Program-made: the position numbers and the translations under genes
The notes under the pieces: model-generated
What the model was told of the DNA's origin: nothing
Database searches by the model: none
What the model saw: the letters and a program-made list of their open reading frames with translations, nothing else
Origin: Firmicutes bacterium CAG:884
Lineage (GTDB): Bacteria; Bacillota_I; Bacilli_A; RF39; UBA660
Reading direction: 5' to 3'
Length of the DNA: 56,803 nucleotides
Assembly (NCBI GenBank): GCA_000433875.1
Contig: HF993345.1
Location: 1-56,803 of the forward strand
In this document: piece after piece, positions 8,381-17,170 of the stretch
Layout: every line of letters starts with the position of its first letter
Position numbering within the stretch: the stretch's first letter is position 1

Positions 8381-9331
8381 TTAGTCTTCTTCGCGGAATT
8401 TAAGTCCCATATCTTTAATTTTATCAATTACTTCTTTTAAAGACTTCTTACCTAAATTACGAATTTTCATCATTTCTAATTCTGATTTTTCTGTTAAATC
8501 ACCAAGTGTATTAATGCCCGCTCTTTTTAAACAATTGTATGCACGAACAGAGAAGTCTAAATCATCAATAGAAGTTTCTAATTTCTTTAATTTTGTATCT
8601 TCTTGTTTAGCATTCATAACTCCTGTTGTATCTGCTATTTCATTAATATCAGCTACTATACTCATATGTTCGATAATTATTTTAGCGCCTAATGCCATTG
8701 CCTCTTCGGGTTTAAAAGCACCATTTGTTGCAACATTCATTATAAGTTTATCATAATTAGAATCTTGACCAACACGAGCTGTTTCTATTTCATAACTAAT
8801 TCTTTCGATTGGTGAAAATGATGAATCCATTGGAATATATCCAACTTTTCTACCTTCAATGTACTTCTTATTATCGTTTGCTAGAACATATCCACGTCCA
8901 TTAGCAACTACTAATTCCATTGAAAGTTTTCCACCTTTCGCAAGTGTCGCAATTTCTTGATCAGGATTAATAATTTCAATATCACTATCGTGTTCAATAT
9001 TACGAGCAGTTACTAAACCTTCTTCACTTGCTTCTAGATGCATTACTTTTACATCATCACTTGCATTTTTAACAACAACATTCTTTAAATTTAGAATAAT
9101 TTGTGTTACATCTTCAATAACGCCATCAATCGCTTGGAATTCATGCATTACACCATCAATCCAAACAGCAACAATAGCTGATCCTGGCATACTCGATAGC
9201 ATTACTCTTCTTAGTGCATTTCCAATTGTTGTACCAAAACCTCTCTCTAAAGGTTCTAGTTCAAATTTACCAAAATTATTTTTTTCTTCATATTCAGTAA
9301 TTTTATAAAGTGGTTTTTCAAAATTTAACAT
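8381..9331 (-). CDS. rpoA: DNA-directed RNA polymerase subunit alpha
   Basis: The protein is 316 residues from the ATG at 9331. The N-terminal assembly domain (about 1-230) has LEPLERGFGTTIGNALRRVMLSS in its usual place near residues 24-46. A linker leads to the C-terminal domain (about 250-312), where YNCLKRAGINTLGDL and IRNLGKKSLKEV contact UP elements and activators. The alpha dimer nucleates core RNA polymerase assembly. Upstream extension to 9385 is rejected: those residues overlap rpsK and do not belong to RpoA, and AAAGGAG lies at a usable distance before 9331. Confidence 0.98.
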   Translation of the reverse strand: MLNFEKPLYKITEYEEKNNFGKFELEPLERGFGTTIGNALRRVMLSSMPGSAIVAVWIDGVMHEFQAIDGVIEDVTQIILNLKNVVVKNASDDVKVMHLEASEEGLVTARNIEHDSDIEIINPDQEIATLAKGGKLSMELVVANGRGYVLANDNKKYIEGRKVGYIPMDSSFSPIERISYEIETARVGQDSNYDKLIMNVATNGAFKPEEAMALGAKIIIEHMSIVADINEIADTTGVMNAKQEDTKLKKLETSIDDLDFSVRAYNCLKRAGINTLGDLTEKSELEMMKIRNLGKKSLKEVIDKIKDMGLKFREED

Positions 9332-9350
9332 TAAACAACACTCCTTTTCT

Positions 9351-9734
9351 CTATCCACGAGGACGCTTTGGTGGTCTGCAACCATTATGAGGTATTGGTG
9401 TTATATCTGTGATTGATGTAATTTCAAGACCTGCTGTTTGTAATGAACGAATTGCTGTCTCACGACCTGAGCCTAATCCTTTTACATATACTTCGACTTT
9501 TTTCATTCCCATATCAACAGCAGCACGACCTGCAGCTTCTGCAGCCATACCAGCAGCAAATGGAGTTGATTTTTTGCTTCCTTTAAATCCTAAAGTTCCA
9601 GCAGATGCCCAACTTGCAGCATTTCCTTCTGCATCACATAGTGTAACTATTGTGTTATTGAAAGTTGATTTTATATATGCTTTACCTTCAGGTATATTTT
9701 TCTTAACTTTACGTTTTCTTGCTTTGTAAGCCAT
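9351..9734 (-). CDS. rpsK: 30S ribosomal protein S11
   Basis: This 127-residue uS11 has IKSTFNNTIVTLCDAEGNAASWASAG near the N-terminus and the terminal PIPHNGCRPPKRPRG. It sits on the 30S platform and helps bind mRNA near the Shine-Dalgarno helix. It lies 17 bases after rpsM and 19 before rpoA. Confidence 0.98.
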   Translation of the reverse strand: MAYKARKRKVKKNIPEGKAYIKSTFNNTIVTLCDAEGNAASWASAGTLGFKGSKKSTPFAAGMAAEAAGRAAVDMGMKKVEVYVKGLGSGRETAIRSLQTAGLEITSITDITPIPHNGCRPPKRPRG

Positions 9735-9751
9735 AATTAACCTCCTTTAGA

Positions 9752-10120
9752 TTAGTTTTTCTTCTTATTAGCAACGACTTTACCTTTACCCTTACGAGTT
9801 CTAGCATTACGGTTTGTTCTTTGTCCTCTTACAGGTAAACCTTTTTTATGACGAATTCCTTGATATGAATTAATTTCCATTTTAGTCTTAATATTCATAT
9901 TAACTTCACGCCTTAAGTCACCTTCAGTTAAGTACTTATTTACTTCATCACGAAGAGCGGCTACTTGTTCATTTGTTAAGTCTTTTGCCCTTATATTTTC
10001 GTCAACGCCTGCATCTTTACAAATAGTAGCAGCTAAACTTCTACCTATTCCGTAGATATAAGTTAAAGCGATGACAGTTCTTTTATTATTTGGTATATCT
10101 ACACCTTTAATACGTGCCAT
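9752..10120 (-). CDS. rpsM: 30S ribosomal protein S13
   Basis: This 122-residue uS13 begins MARIKGVDIPNNKR and has YIYGIGRS and the basic C-terminal tail LPVRGQRTNRNARTRKG that reaches the P-site tRNA. It forms intersubunit bridges in the 30S head. It follows rpmJ in the classical alpha-operon order. Confidence 0.98.
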   Translation of the reverse strand: MARIKGVDIPNNKRTVIALTYIYGIGRSLAATICKDAGVDENIRAKDLTNEQVAALRDEVNKYLTEGDLRREVNMNIKTKMEINSYQGIRHKKGLPVRGQRTNRNARTRKGKGKVVANKKKN

Positions 10121-10134
10121 TTAAAGCCCTCCTT

Positions 10135-10248
10135 CTAACCTTGTCTTTGCTTATGCTTTGGATTAGTACAAATTACATATACACGTCCATTACGTCTAAT
10201 TATTTTACATTTTTCGCATCTTTTTTTTACTGATGGTTTAATTACCAT
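10135..10248 (-). CDS. rpmJ: 50S ribosomal protein L36
   Basis: A 37-residue bL36 is encoded in the gap between infA and rpsM: it begins MVIKPSVKKRCEKCK and ends PKHKQRQG. It has the zinc-ribbon ligands C11, C14, C27 and H32 (C-x2-C, then C-x4-H), so this is the zinc-binding form. AGGGATATT precedes the start. Confidence 0.97.
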   Translation of the reverse strand: MVIKPSVKKRCEKCKIIRRNGRVYVICTNPKHKQRQG

Positions 10249-10258
10249 AATATCCCTC

Positions 10259-10474
10259 CTACTTTCTATAGGTTATGCGCCCACGTGTTAAGTCATATGG
10301 TGATAATTCTATTGTAACTGTATCGCCTAGTGAAATGTGAATGAAATTCATTCGCATTTTACCAGAAACGTGGGCCGTTACAGTGTGTTTATTTTTAAGT
10401 TCAACTTTGAACTCTCCGTTTGGCAATACTTCAACTACTTTTCCTTCTGTTTCAATTATGTCATCTTTTGCCAT
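10259..10474 (-). CDS. infA: translation initiation factor IF-1
   Basis: This 71-residue single OB-fold protein has IETEGKVVEVLPNGEFKVEL, GKMRMNFIHISLGD and the terminal SPYDLTRGRITYRK. IF-1 blocks the A site and assists IF-2 and IF-3 during initiation. The start is preceded by GGTGATTAT. It lies between map and rpmJ, the normal Firmicutes arrangement. Confidence 0.98.
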   Translation of the reverse strand: MAKDDIIETEGKVVEVLPNGEFKVELKNKHTVTAHVSGKMRMNFIHISLGDTVTIELSPYDLTRGRITYRK

Positions 10475-10478
10475 ATAA

Positions 10479-11225
10479 TCACCTCTTTGTTAATATTTCA
10501 TAGCCATCACTTGTAACTAGTACAGTGTGCTCAAAGTGTGCTGATGGTTTACCATCTGCAGTTATAACTGTCCAATCATCTTCTAGTAAGTATACTCTAC
10601 TTGTTCCTAAATTAAGCATTGGTTCAACAGCAATTACCATTCCTGCTTTTAAAACAGGACCTCTATCTTTTCGACCATAGTTTGGAACATCAGGTTCTTC
10701 GTGAACATCTGTACCAACACCATGACCAACTAATTCTTTGACAACGCCTAAATTGTATTTTCTCGCATAAGTTTCAATTGCATTACCTATTTCACCAACT
10801 CTTACTCCATCTTTAATTTTACTTAATCCTTCAAACAAAGATTCTTCGGTATGTCTCATTAAGTAAGCCTTCTCGCTACTTATGTTTCCAACAGCGTATG
10901 TCCAAGCAGAATCCCCGTGGTATCCTTTATAACAAGCTCCAATATCAATAGATATTATATCGCCATCTTTTAGTTTATAACCATTTGGGATTCCGTGAAC
11001 AACTTTATCATTTACTGAAGTACATATAGCCGCAGGAAATCCATCATAATTTTTAAATGATGGATAAGCATCCCTTGATCTTATATACTTTTCTGCCAAT
11101 TCATCTAATTCTTTTGTAGTAACTCCTGGTTTTATATATTTTTTCAAATAGTTATGTGTATCACCAACAATTGAACCAGCAATACGCATAAGTTCTATTT
11201 GTTCTGGAGTTTTAATTGTTATCAT
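10479..11225 (-). CDS. map: methionine aminopeptidase, type I
   Basis: This 248-residue enzyme removes the initiator Met from nascent proteins using two metal ions. The ligands are all present: D94 and D105 (SIDIGACYKGYHGDSAW), H168 (ELVGHGVG), E201 (AVEPML) and E232 (FEHTVLV), with the substrate-binding H77 (VVHGIPNG). It lacks the N-terminal zinc-finger extension of some actinobacterial forms. Its start lies 14 bases inside the adk 3' end, so the two are probably coupled. Confidence 0.97.
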   Translation of the reverse strand: MITIKTPEQIELMRIAGSIVGDTHNYLKKYIKPGVTTKELDELAEKYIRSRDAYPSFKNYDGFPAAICTSVNDKVVHGIPNGYKLKDGDIISIDIGACYKGYHGDSAWTYAVGNISSEKAYLMRHTEESLFEGLSKIKDGVRVGEIGNAIETYARKYNLGVVKELVGHGVGTDVHEEPDVPNYGRKDRGPVLKAGMVIAVEPMLNLGTSRVYLLEDDWTVITADGKPSAHFEHTVLVTSDGYEILTKR

Positions 11226-11874
11226 TTTTTAAGATCCTTTCGACTTGTAAATCAGTATGTTCTTTTGATATAGAACTATCAACCGTATTTAATACACCTT
11301 TTGCTTTATAATAATCAATTAATTTAGATGTTTTATCAACATATGTATTAAATCTCTCATCAAATGTAGCAGCTGTATCATCAGTTCTCTTATAAAGCGC
11401 TACGTGACAAGTATCACATATTCCTTCCATTTGTGGTTTTAAGCCTTCTACTAATGTATTATAAACTTTACCACATTTTGGACAAGATATACGACCAATT
11501 ATACGATTTCTAGCAGTTTCTTTATCAATATTTAGATAAATTACGACTCCAAGATCCTTACCTATACTTTTAAGCATATTTTCATATATTCTTGCTTGCA
11601 TAACTGTTCTTGGAAATCCATCTAAAATATAACCATCTTTACAATCATCTTCTAGAATTCTTTCTCTCAATAGTTTTACAACTATATCATCTTCAACTAA
11701 AGCACCATGCTCTAGTTCATCTTTTATTTCTAATCCTTCTTCAGTATTTTCTGTACTTGCTTTTCTTAGTAAGTCACCTGTTGAGATATGTGGAATATTG
11801 TATCTTTCCTTCAATATTGCAGCCTCTGTGCCTTTACCAGCAGCAGGAGGTGCGATTAGAATTATACTTTTCAT
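11212..11874 (-). CDS. adk: adenylate kinase with an Ala-substituted P-loop
   Basis: This 220-residue long-form adenylate kinase interconverts ATP + AMP and 2 ADP. It has the AMP-binding STGDLLRKAS and DGFPRT motifs and a zinc LID domain with C131, C134, C153 and C156. The P-loop reads APPAAGKGTE (8-17), where nearly all family members have G-x-P-G-x-GKGT: both glycines before the GK are Ala, while the Lys14 region is intact. It overlaps secY by four bases and map by 14, in the usual operon position. The family identity is certain; the effect of the P-loop changes is unknown. Confidence 0.95.
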   Translation of the reverse strand: MKSIILIAPPAAGKGTEAAILKERYNIPHISTGDLLRKASTENTEEGLEIKDELEHGALVEDDIVVKLLRERILEDDCKDGYILDGFPRTVMQARIYENMLKSIGKDLGVVIYLNIDKETARNRIIGRISCPKCGKVYNTLVEGLKPQMEGICDTCHVALYKRTDDTAATFDERFNTYVDKTSKLIDYYKAKGVLNTVDSSISKEHTDLQVERILKNDNN

Positions 11875-13142
11875 CTTCTTCTCCCCTTTTGATAATTCTT
11901 ACTTATTATTTCACTTTCTACTTGTTTATATGTTTCAAGTGCTACACCTACAGCAATTAATAATCCTGTTCCACCAAGGGAAATATTTTGATCATTAATT
12001 TTAGTTACTGCAGAGAATAGTATTGGAATAGCCGCAAGCACTGCTAAACTTATTGTTCCAACCAATGTTATTCTCTTTAAAACATCAGTTATATATTTTG
12101 TTGTATTTTCACCTGGTCTAACACCTGGTATATAGCCTCCATTTTTTTGCAAATTTTCAGCAACATCTTTTGGTTTTAATTGAATATAGAATGTATAGAA
12201 ATATCCAAAAGCAATTATTAATGCAATATAAAGGATAAATCCTGTAACACTATTATATGAAATCCAATTTTCATAAAACTTAGTAAATGCTGGTTTGTTA
12301 ATTGCACCCGCAACCATACCTGGAATAGATATAAATGCTGATGCCAATATAACTGGCATAACACCTGCTGAATTTAACTTAAATGGAATATAGTTATCTT
12401 TTGTAAATACAGTTCCTGATTTATTTGAATATTGAATTGTAACTCTTCTTTCAGCATTATCTACAAATATAATACCAATTATAATTGCAAAATACAAAAT
12501 TATAAATAATATAAATAGTACAATTCCCCAAACGTTTCCAAATGTTCCATTTACTATGAAGCTTCTATAAGCTCCAATAAATGTAGTTGGTAAACTTGAT
12601 ACGATACCTGCCATTATTAATAGAGATATACCATTACCAATACCTTTGCTTGTCATTTGGTCACCCATCCATAATAGGAATGCTGTTCCAGCTGTTAATA
12701 CTAATGAATATAGTAAATAATCAGTTGGACTTGCACTTTTTCCTAAATACATAAATGAATATAGATATCCTTGTGCGAATGCTAAAGCAATACCCATAAT
12801 TCTAGTTATTTTATTTAGTTTTTGTCTTCCTGTATATCCTTCTTTTGCTAAGTCAGAGAAATAAGGAATAATATCCATTTCCAAAAACTGAACAATAATG
12901 GATGCTGATATGTACGGCATTACACCGAGCGCGAATATTGAAAAGTTGCCTAATGATCCACCATTCATAACATTAAAGAATTCAAACAATCCTAGATTTC
13001 CTGTTAATTGCACCTTAGGTAAACCTGGTACAACGATAGCTTTTCCTACAACAAATATTAATAAGCACATTAATGTGAAAAGAATTCTTTTTCTTAGGTC
13101 TTTGTGTTTAGTGCTAAATATTTGCTTAATATTTGCAAACAT
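11871..13142 (-). CDS. secY: protein translocase subunit SecY
   Basis: This 423-residue integral membrane protein with ten expected helices is the core channel of the Sec translocon. Recognisable parts are the N-terminal FSTKHKDLRKRILFTL, the plug region GGSLGNFSIFALGVMPYISASI, the TSKGIGNGISLLIMAGI stretch and the cytoplasmic loop IQLKPKDVAENLQKNGGYIPGVRPG. Its stop overlaps the adk start. It lies directly after rplO, two bases away. Confidence 0.98.
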   Translation of the reverse strand: MFANIKQIFSTKHKDLRKRILFTLMCLLIFVVGKAIVVPGLPKVQLTGNLGLFEFFNVMNGGSLGNFSIFALGVMPYISASIIVQFLEMDIIPYFSDLAKEGYTGRQKLNKITRIMGIALAFAQGYLYSFMYLGKSASPTDYLLYSLVLTAGTAFLLWMGDQMTSKGIGNGISLLIMAGIVSSLPTTFIGAYRSFIVNGTFGNVWGIVLFILFIILYFAIIIGIIFVDNAERRVTIQYSNKSGTVFTKDNYIPFKLNSAGVMPVILASAFISIPGMVAGAINKPAFTKFYENWISYNSVTGFILYIALIIAFGYFYTFYIQLKPKDVAENLQKNGGYIPGVRPGENTTKYITDVLKRITLVGTISLAVLAAIPILFSAVTKINDQNISLGGTGLLIAVGVALETYKQVESEIISKNYQKGRRR

Positions 13143-13143
13143 A

Positions 13144-13587
13144 TTAGATCACCTCTGTTGTTCCACCTAAGGCTTCTATTTCTTTTTTAGCTGTTTCTGA
13201 GAACTTATTTGCTTTAACATTTAATTTCTTAGTTAATTTACCATTACCTAATACTTTTATTCCATCTAAACTATTTTTAATAACTCCCATTTCTTTTAAT
13301 AAAGTAGGTGTTACTTCAGTTCCCTCAGCAAATCTTTCTAAATCACTTAGGTTAATTGTTGCATATCTGATTTTGAACTTAGCATTTGAGAAACCTCTCT
13401 TTGGTAAGCGTCTGAATAATGGTAATTGTCCACCTTCAAATCCTACTCTAACTCCGCCACCAGATCTTGCATTTTGACCTTTATGACCTTTACCACTAGT
13501 TTTACCTAGTCCAGAGCTAGTACCACGACCAACTCTTTTTCTTTCTTTAAAAGCACCTTCGGTAGGTGTAATATTATTTAGCTTCAT
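13144..13587 (-). CDS. rplO: 50S ribosomal protein L15
   Basis: This 147-residue uL15 has the Gly/Arg-rich start (RVGRGTSSGLGKTSGKGHKG), RSGGGVRVGFEGGQLPLFRRL and the C-terminal domain ending in a short strand. Its ATG overlaps the rpsE stop by four bases. In most bacteria rpmD (L30) lies between these two genes; here there is no room for it. Confidence 0.98.
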   Translation of the reverse strand: MKLNNITPTEGAFKERKRVGRGTSSGLGKTSGKGHKGQNARSGGGVRVGFEGGQLPLFRRLPKRGFSNAKFKIRYATINLSDLERFAEGTEVTPTLLKEMGVIKNSLDGIKVLGNGKLTKKLNVKANKFSETAKKEIEALGGTTEVI

Positions 13588-14090
13588 AATATATCCTCTA
13601 CTTTCTTACCGCGCATTTCTGCCACTTCTAAGGCTGTTCTTTGGGCTTTTAGAGCTTTTAATGTCGCATATGCTACATTTATTTGTGTTTTTGATCCTAA
13701 TGATTTAGAGATAACATCTTTAACACCAGCAAGTTCTAGAACTGCTCTTACTGGACCACCAGCTTTAACTCCAACACCTTCTGCAGCTGGCTTCAAAAGT
13801 ACACGGCTAGCGCCTTGTTCACCAATTGCTTCATGTGGGATAGTTCTATTATCTACTAAAGAAATTCTTGAAACATTTTTAGTTGCAGCTTCAACAGCTT
13901 TCTTAATTGCATCTGGTACTTCATTTGCTTTACCTGTTCCAAGTCCAACTTGTCCTTTACGATCACCAACTGCTGCTGTTACAGCGAAACGGAAGTGACG
14001 TCCACCTTTTGCTACTTTAGTAACACGGCCAATGTTAATTATTTCTTCTTCAAATTGTTTAGGACGTGGTTCTCTTTTTCTTTTTTCCAT
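13584..14090 (-). CDS. rpsE: 30S ribosomal protein S5
   Basis: This 168-residue uS5 has the double-stranded RNA-binding N-terminal part (INIGRVTKVAKGGRHFRF) and the C-terminal domain with PAAEGVGVKAGGPVRAVLELAGV. It acts in decoding accuracy and mRNA unwinding at the entry tunnel. It is coupled to rplO by a four-base overlap. Confidence 0.98.
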   Translation of the reverse strand: MEKRKREPRPKQFEEEIINIGRVTKVAKGGRHFRFAVTAAVGDRKGQVGLGTGKANEVPDAIKKAVEAATKNVSRISLVDNRTIPHEAIGEQGASRVLLKPAAEGVGVKAGGPVRAVLELAGVKDVISKSLGSKTQINVAYATLKALKAQRTALEVAEMRGKKVEDIL

Positions 14091-14101
14091 TTTGTCCTCC
14101 T

Positions 14102-14464
14102 TTAGAATTCTAAGCCGTTTTCGCGTGCTGCATCTGCTAATGCTTCAACACGTCCATGATATTGGTATCCACCTCTATCAAATACGACTTTGCTTATTTT
14201 TGCTTTTTTTGCTCTTTTAGCGATTAATTCACCAACTTTTGTAGCTGCTTCAATATTTCCACCGTTTTCAAGATTTAATTCTTTATCGATAGAAGAAGCA
14301 CTAACTAAAGTCTTATTTGCTTCATCATCTATTATTTGGGCAAAAATGTTTTTATTTGATCTAAACACATTTAATCTTGGAACTTCACTAGTTCCTTTTA
14401 CAGATTCTCTAATTCTAACGTGTCTAGCAATACGTTTTTCATTACGAGATACTTGTTTTATCAT
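14102..14464 (-). CDS. rplR: 50S ribosomal protein L18
   Basis: This 120-residue uL18 binds 5S rRNA. It has RIARHVRIRESVKGTSEVPRL, SNKNIFAQIIDDE and the C-terminal VVFDRGGYQYHGRVEALADAARENGLEF-type ending. It is in the standard position between rplF and rpsE. Confidence 0.98.
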   Translation of the reverse strand: MIKQVSRNEKRIARHVRIRESVKGTSEVPRLNVFRSNKNIFAQIIDDEANKTLVSASSIDKELNLENGGNIEAATKVGELIAKRAKKAKISKVVFDRGGYQYHGRVEALADAARENGLEF

Positions 14465-14480
14465 AAGTTATTCTCCTTTA

Positions 14481-15014
14481 CTATTTAGAAGCTTTCTTGC
14501 CTTCTTTGCGAATTATATGTTCGTCTTTGTATTTAATACCTTTACCTTTATATGGCTCTGGTGGTCTTACTTTACGAATATTTGCAGAAAATTCGCCAAC
14601 TTGCTCTTTATTTATTCCTTTTACTGTTATTTCAGTATTACTTGGACTATCTACTGTAATTCCTTCTGGAATTTCCATTTCTACAGGGTGTGAATATCCT
14701 GCAGTAATTACTAATGTTTTACCTTTTACTTGAAAACGATAACCAACACCAACTGATTCAAGGCTTTTTTCAAAACCATGAGTAACGCCTTCAATCATAT
14801 TCTTGATATTAGCGTTTGCAGTTCCGTGGAAGTTTTTATATTCATCACTATTTCTAGTAATTTTTACTTCGTTTTCTTCTACACAAACATTAATATTTGC
14901 ATTTACTTCAGTAGAAAGTTCACCTTTTGGTCCTTTAACTGTAACTTTGTTACCATCAACGCTAACTGTTACACCTGCAGGAACTGTTAAAATACGATTA
15001 CCAATTCTTGACAT
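14481..15014 (-). CDS. rplF: 50S ribosomal protein L6
   Basis: This 177-residue uL6 has the duplicated fold: the first half starts MSRIGNRILTVPAGV and the second carries the signature PPEPYKGKGIKY. It binds 23S rRNA helix 97 near the sarcin-ricin loop. It lies 13 bases after rpsH. Confidence 0.98.
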   Translation of the reverse strand: MSRIGNRILTVPAGVTVSVDGNKVTVKGPKGELSTEVNANINVCVEENEVKITRNSDEYKNFHGTANANIKNMIEGVTHGFEKSLESVGVGYRFQVKGKTLVITAGYSHPVEMEIPEGITVDSPSNTEITVKGINKEQVGEFSANIRKVRPPEPYKGKGIKYKDEHIIRKEGKKASK

Positions 15015-15027
15015 ATATTTATCCTTC

Positions 15028-15423
15028 CTACCAAACGTAAGCTAATACTTCGCCACCAAGAGATAATTCACGAGCTTTTTTATCAGTCATAACTCCTTTA
15101 GAAGTAGATATGATTGCAATTCCTAAACCGTTTAATACTTTTGGTACTTCATCAGCTTTTACATATACACGTAATCCTGGTTTAGATATTTTCTTTAAAC
15201 CTGTTATAACGCGTACCTTATTTTCTGTATATTTTAAATTAATAACAATTATATTTTGTACATTATTCTTTTTGATTTTGTAATCATTTACAAAACCTTC
15301 TTCTTTTAATATTTTCGCGATTTCGATTTTTAAATTTGAAGCGGGTACTTCAACTTCCTTATCACGCATTTGATTGGCATTTCTAATACGTGTAAGCATA
15401 TCGGCGATTGGATCTGTTACCAT
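15028..15423 (-). CDS. rpsH: 30S ribosomal protein S8
   Basis: This 131-residue uS8 starts MVTDPIADMLTRIRNA and ends with the family signature STSKGVMTDKKAREL..GGEVLAYVW. S8 binds 16S rRNA helix 21 and in E. coli represses the spc operon. I chose the ATG at 15423 because GGGAGG lies six bases upstream and overlaps the alternative start at 15441. Confidence 0.98.
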   Translation of the reverse strand: MVTDPIADMLTRIRNANQMRDKEVEVPASNLKIEIAKILKEEGFVNDYKIKKNNVQNIIVINLKYTENKVRVITGLKKISKPGLRVYVKADEVPKVLNGLGIAIISTSKGVMTDKKARELSLGGEVLAYVW

Positions 15424-15451
15424 TATATTTCCTCCCTTCAATTATCAAGAA

Positions 15452-15637
15452 TTACCAACTAGATTTAGTAACCCCTGGTATTTGTCCCTTATATGCTAAT
15501 TCCCTAAAACAAATACGGCATATTCCATATTTTTTAAGTACTGCGTGTGGTCTTCCACATCTTTTACATCTAGTGTATTCACGTACTTTGAATTTTTGGG
15601 GTTTATTAGCTTTTATTATCATACTTTTTTTAGCCAT
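15452..15637 (-). CDS. rpsZ: 30S ribosomal protein S14, zinc-binding form
   Basis: This 61-residue uS14 is the short, zinc-ribbon (C+) type, with C-x2-C at CKRCGR and C-x2-C at GICRICFRELAYKG. The C+ form in the spc operon is normal for Firmicutes. Confidence 0.97.
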   Translation of the reverse strand: MAKKSMIIKANKPQKFKVREYTRCKRCGRPHAVLKKYGICRICFRELAYKGQIPGVTKSSW

Positions 15638-15645
15638 AATTCCTC

Positions 15646-16185
15646 CTATTTCTTAAATGGCATACCGAAACCTTTTAAAAGATCGTATGCTTCTTCATTA
15701 GATTTAGCAGTTGTAACGAATACGATATCCATACCTCTTACTTTAACAACATTATCATATTCTATTTCAGAGAATATTAATTGTTCTGTTAAGCCTAGTG
15801 TATAATTACCTCTTCCATCAAATGCTGTACTTGATACACCTCTAAAGTCACGTACACGTGGTAATGTAATACTAATTAATTTATCTAAAAAGTTATACAT
15901 ATTTTCTCCACGTAATGTTACTTTACAACCGATTGCTTGACCAGCTCTAATCTTAAATCCAGCAATAGCTTTCTTAGCTTTTGTAGCAACTGGTTTTTGG
16001 TCAGTAATTAACTCTAAATCAGTCATTGCAGCCTCAAGTAATTTACTATTTGAGCTAGCATCACCACATCCAATGTTAACAACTATCTTTTCTAATCTAG
16101 GAACTTGTAATACGTTCTTATAGCCATATTTTTCTTTTAAACTAGGTATGATTTCTTTATTATATACTTCTTTTAGGCGGTTCAT
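15646..16185 (-). CDS. rplE: 50S ribosomal protein L5
   Basis: This 179-residue uL5 binds 5S rRNA and contacts P-site tRNA. It has QVPRLEKIVVNIGCGDA, KKAIAGFKIRAGQAIGCKVTLRG and the loop LPRVRDFRGVSSTAFDGRGNYTLG-type signature. It sits between rplX and rpsZ. Confidence 0.98.
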   Translation of the reverse strand: MNRLKEVYNKEIIPSLKEKYGYKNVLQVPRLEKIVVNIGCGDASSNSKLLEAAMTDLELITDQKPVATKAKKAIAGFKIRAGQAIGCKVTLRGENMYNFLDKLISITLPRVRDFRGVSSTAFDGRGNYTLGLTEQLIFSEIEYDNVVKVRGMDIVFVTTAKSNEEAYDLLKGFGMPFKK

Positions 16186-16198
16186 ATTTTCCCTCCTC

Positions 16199-16507
16199 CT
16201 AACTTAATTTCTCATTAGATTTTTTTGTAACACGTACTTTTTTACCATTTTTATCAACTTCATGACCTATTCTTGAAGTTTTACCGCTTTTTGGCTCAAC
16301 AATCATTGCGTTTGATGCGTGGATTGGAGCTTCACGGTCAACAATACTGCCTTCGTTTTGTCCGTTTGGTTTTACGTGTTTTTTAACCATATTAACGCCT
16401 TCAATGACGATTTTGTTTTCTTCTTTTAATATTTGTGTTATTGTTCCTTCTTTACCTTTATTAGATCCAGATATAACTCTAACACGATCTCCTTTTTTGA
16501 AGTTCAT
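16199..16507 (-). CDS. rplX: 50S ribosomal protein L24
   Basis: This 102-residue uL24 begins with a KOW motif (KKGDRVRVISGSNKGKEGTI), followed by VIEGVNMVKKHVKP and IHASNAMIVEPKSGK. It initiates 50S assembly. It lies 21 bases after rplN. Confidence 0.98.
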   Translation of the reverse strand: MNFKKGDRVRVISGSNKGKEGTITQILKEENKIVIEGVNMVKKHVKPNGQNEGSIVDREAPIHASNAMIVEPKSGKTSRIGHEVDKNGKKVRVTKKSNEKLS

Positions 16508-16528
16508 TCTTATCCTCCTTTATGAATT

Positions 16529-16894
16529 TTATAACACTTCTTTAGCAAGCGATACAATTTTCATATAATCATCACGCAATTCACGTGCTACCGGTCCAAA
16601 TATACGAGTTCCAACTGGACTCTTATCTTCTTTAATAATAACGCAAGCATTATCATCAAATTTGATATATGATCCATCAGCTCTTCTTAGACCGAATTTA
16701 CTTCTAACTACAACAGCTTTAACAACTTTTCCTTTTGCTACTGTTCCGTTAGGAGTTGCTTTTTTTACGGTTCCAACTACTATGTCACCGATATTTCCAG
16801 TTTTAACTTTGCTGCCTCCTAGAACACGAATAACGCTTAGTTCACGAGCTCCAGAATTATCAGCAACTTTTAATCTGCTTTCTTGTTGAATCAT
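16529..16894 (-). CDS. rplN: 50S ribosomal protein L14
   Basis: This 121-residue uL14 starts MIQQESRLKVADNSGARE and contains AVVVRSKFGLRRADGSYIKFDDNA-type family sequence and GTRIFGPVARELR. It forms intersubunit bridges B5/B8 with 16S rRNA. Confidence 0.98.
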   Translation of the reverse strand: MIQQESRLKVADNSGARELSVIRVLGGSKVKTGNIGDIVVGTVKKATPNGTVAKGKVVKAVVVRSKFGLRRADGSYIKFDDNACVIIKEDKSPVGTRIFGPVARELRDDYMKIVSLAKEVL

Positions 16895-16914
16895 TATAAT
16901 TCCTCCTCTTACAA

Positions 16915-17169
16915 TTATATTATAATTGCTTTTTCTACTACTTCAACTAAACGATAGTGCTTTGTTCTTGAAAGCGGTCTAGTTTCAACTATTTTTACTG
17001 TATCTCCGACTTTTGCTTCATTTTTTTCATCGTGTGCAGCATATTTTTTAGAATATTTAACTCTTTTACCATATAAGCTATCTTTTTTATATGTTTCAAC
17101 TAAAACAGTAATAGTTTTATCTGTTTTATCTGATACTACTTTACCAACTAATACTCTTTTATTTTCCAT
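16915..17169 (-). CDS. rpsQ: 30S ribosomal protein S17
   Basis: This 84-residue uS17 is an OB-fold protein with KVVSDKTDKTITVLVE, YSKKYAAHDEKNEAKVGD and ETRPLSRTKHYRLVEV. It binds 16S rRNA helices 7 and 11. It lies one base after rpmC. Confidence 0.98.
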   Translation of the reverse strand: MENKRVLVGKVVSDKTDKTITVLVETYKKDSLYGKRVKYSKKYAAHDEKNEAKVGDTVKIVETRPLSRTKHYRLVEVVEKAIII

Positions 17170-17170
17170 A

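Noticed and set aside
9332..9385. N-terminal extension of rpoA
   Set aside because: It overlaps rpsK and does not match alpha subunits, whose conserved start is MLNFEKP-like.
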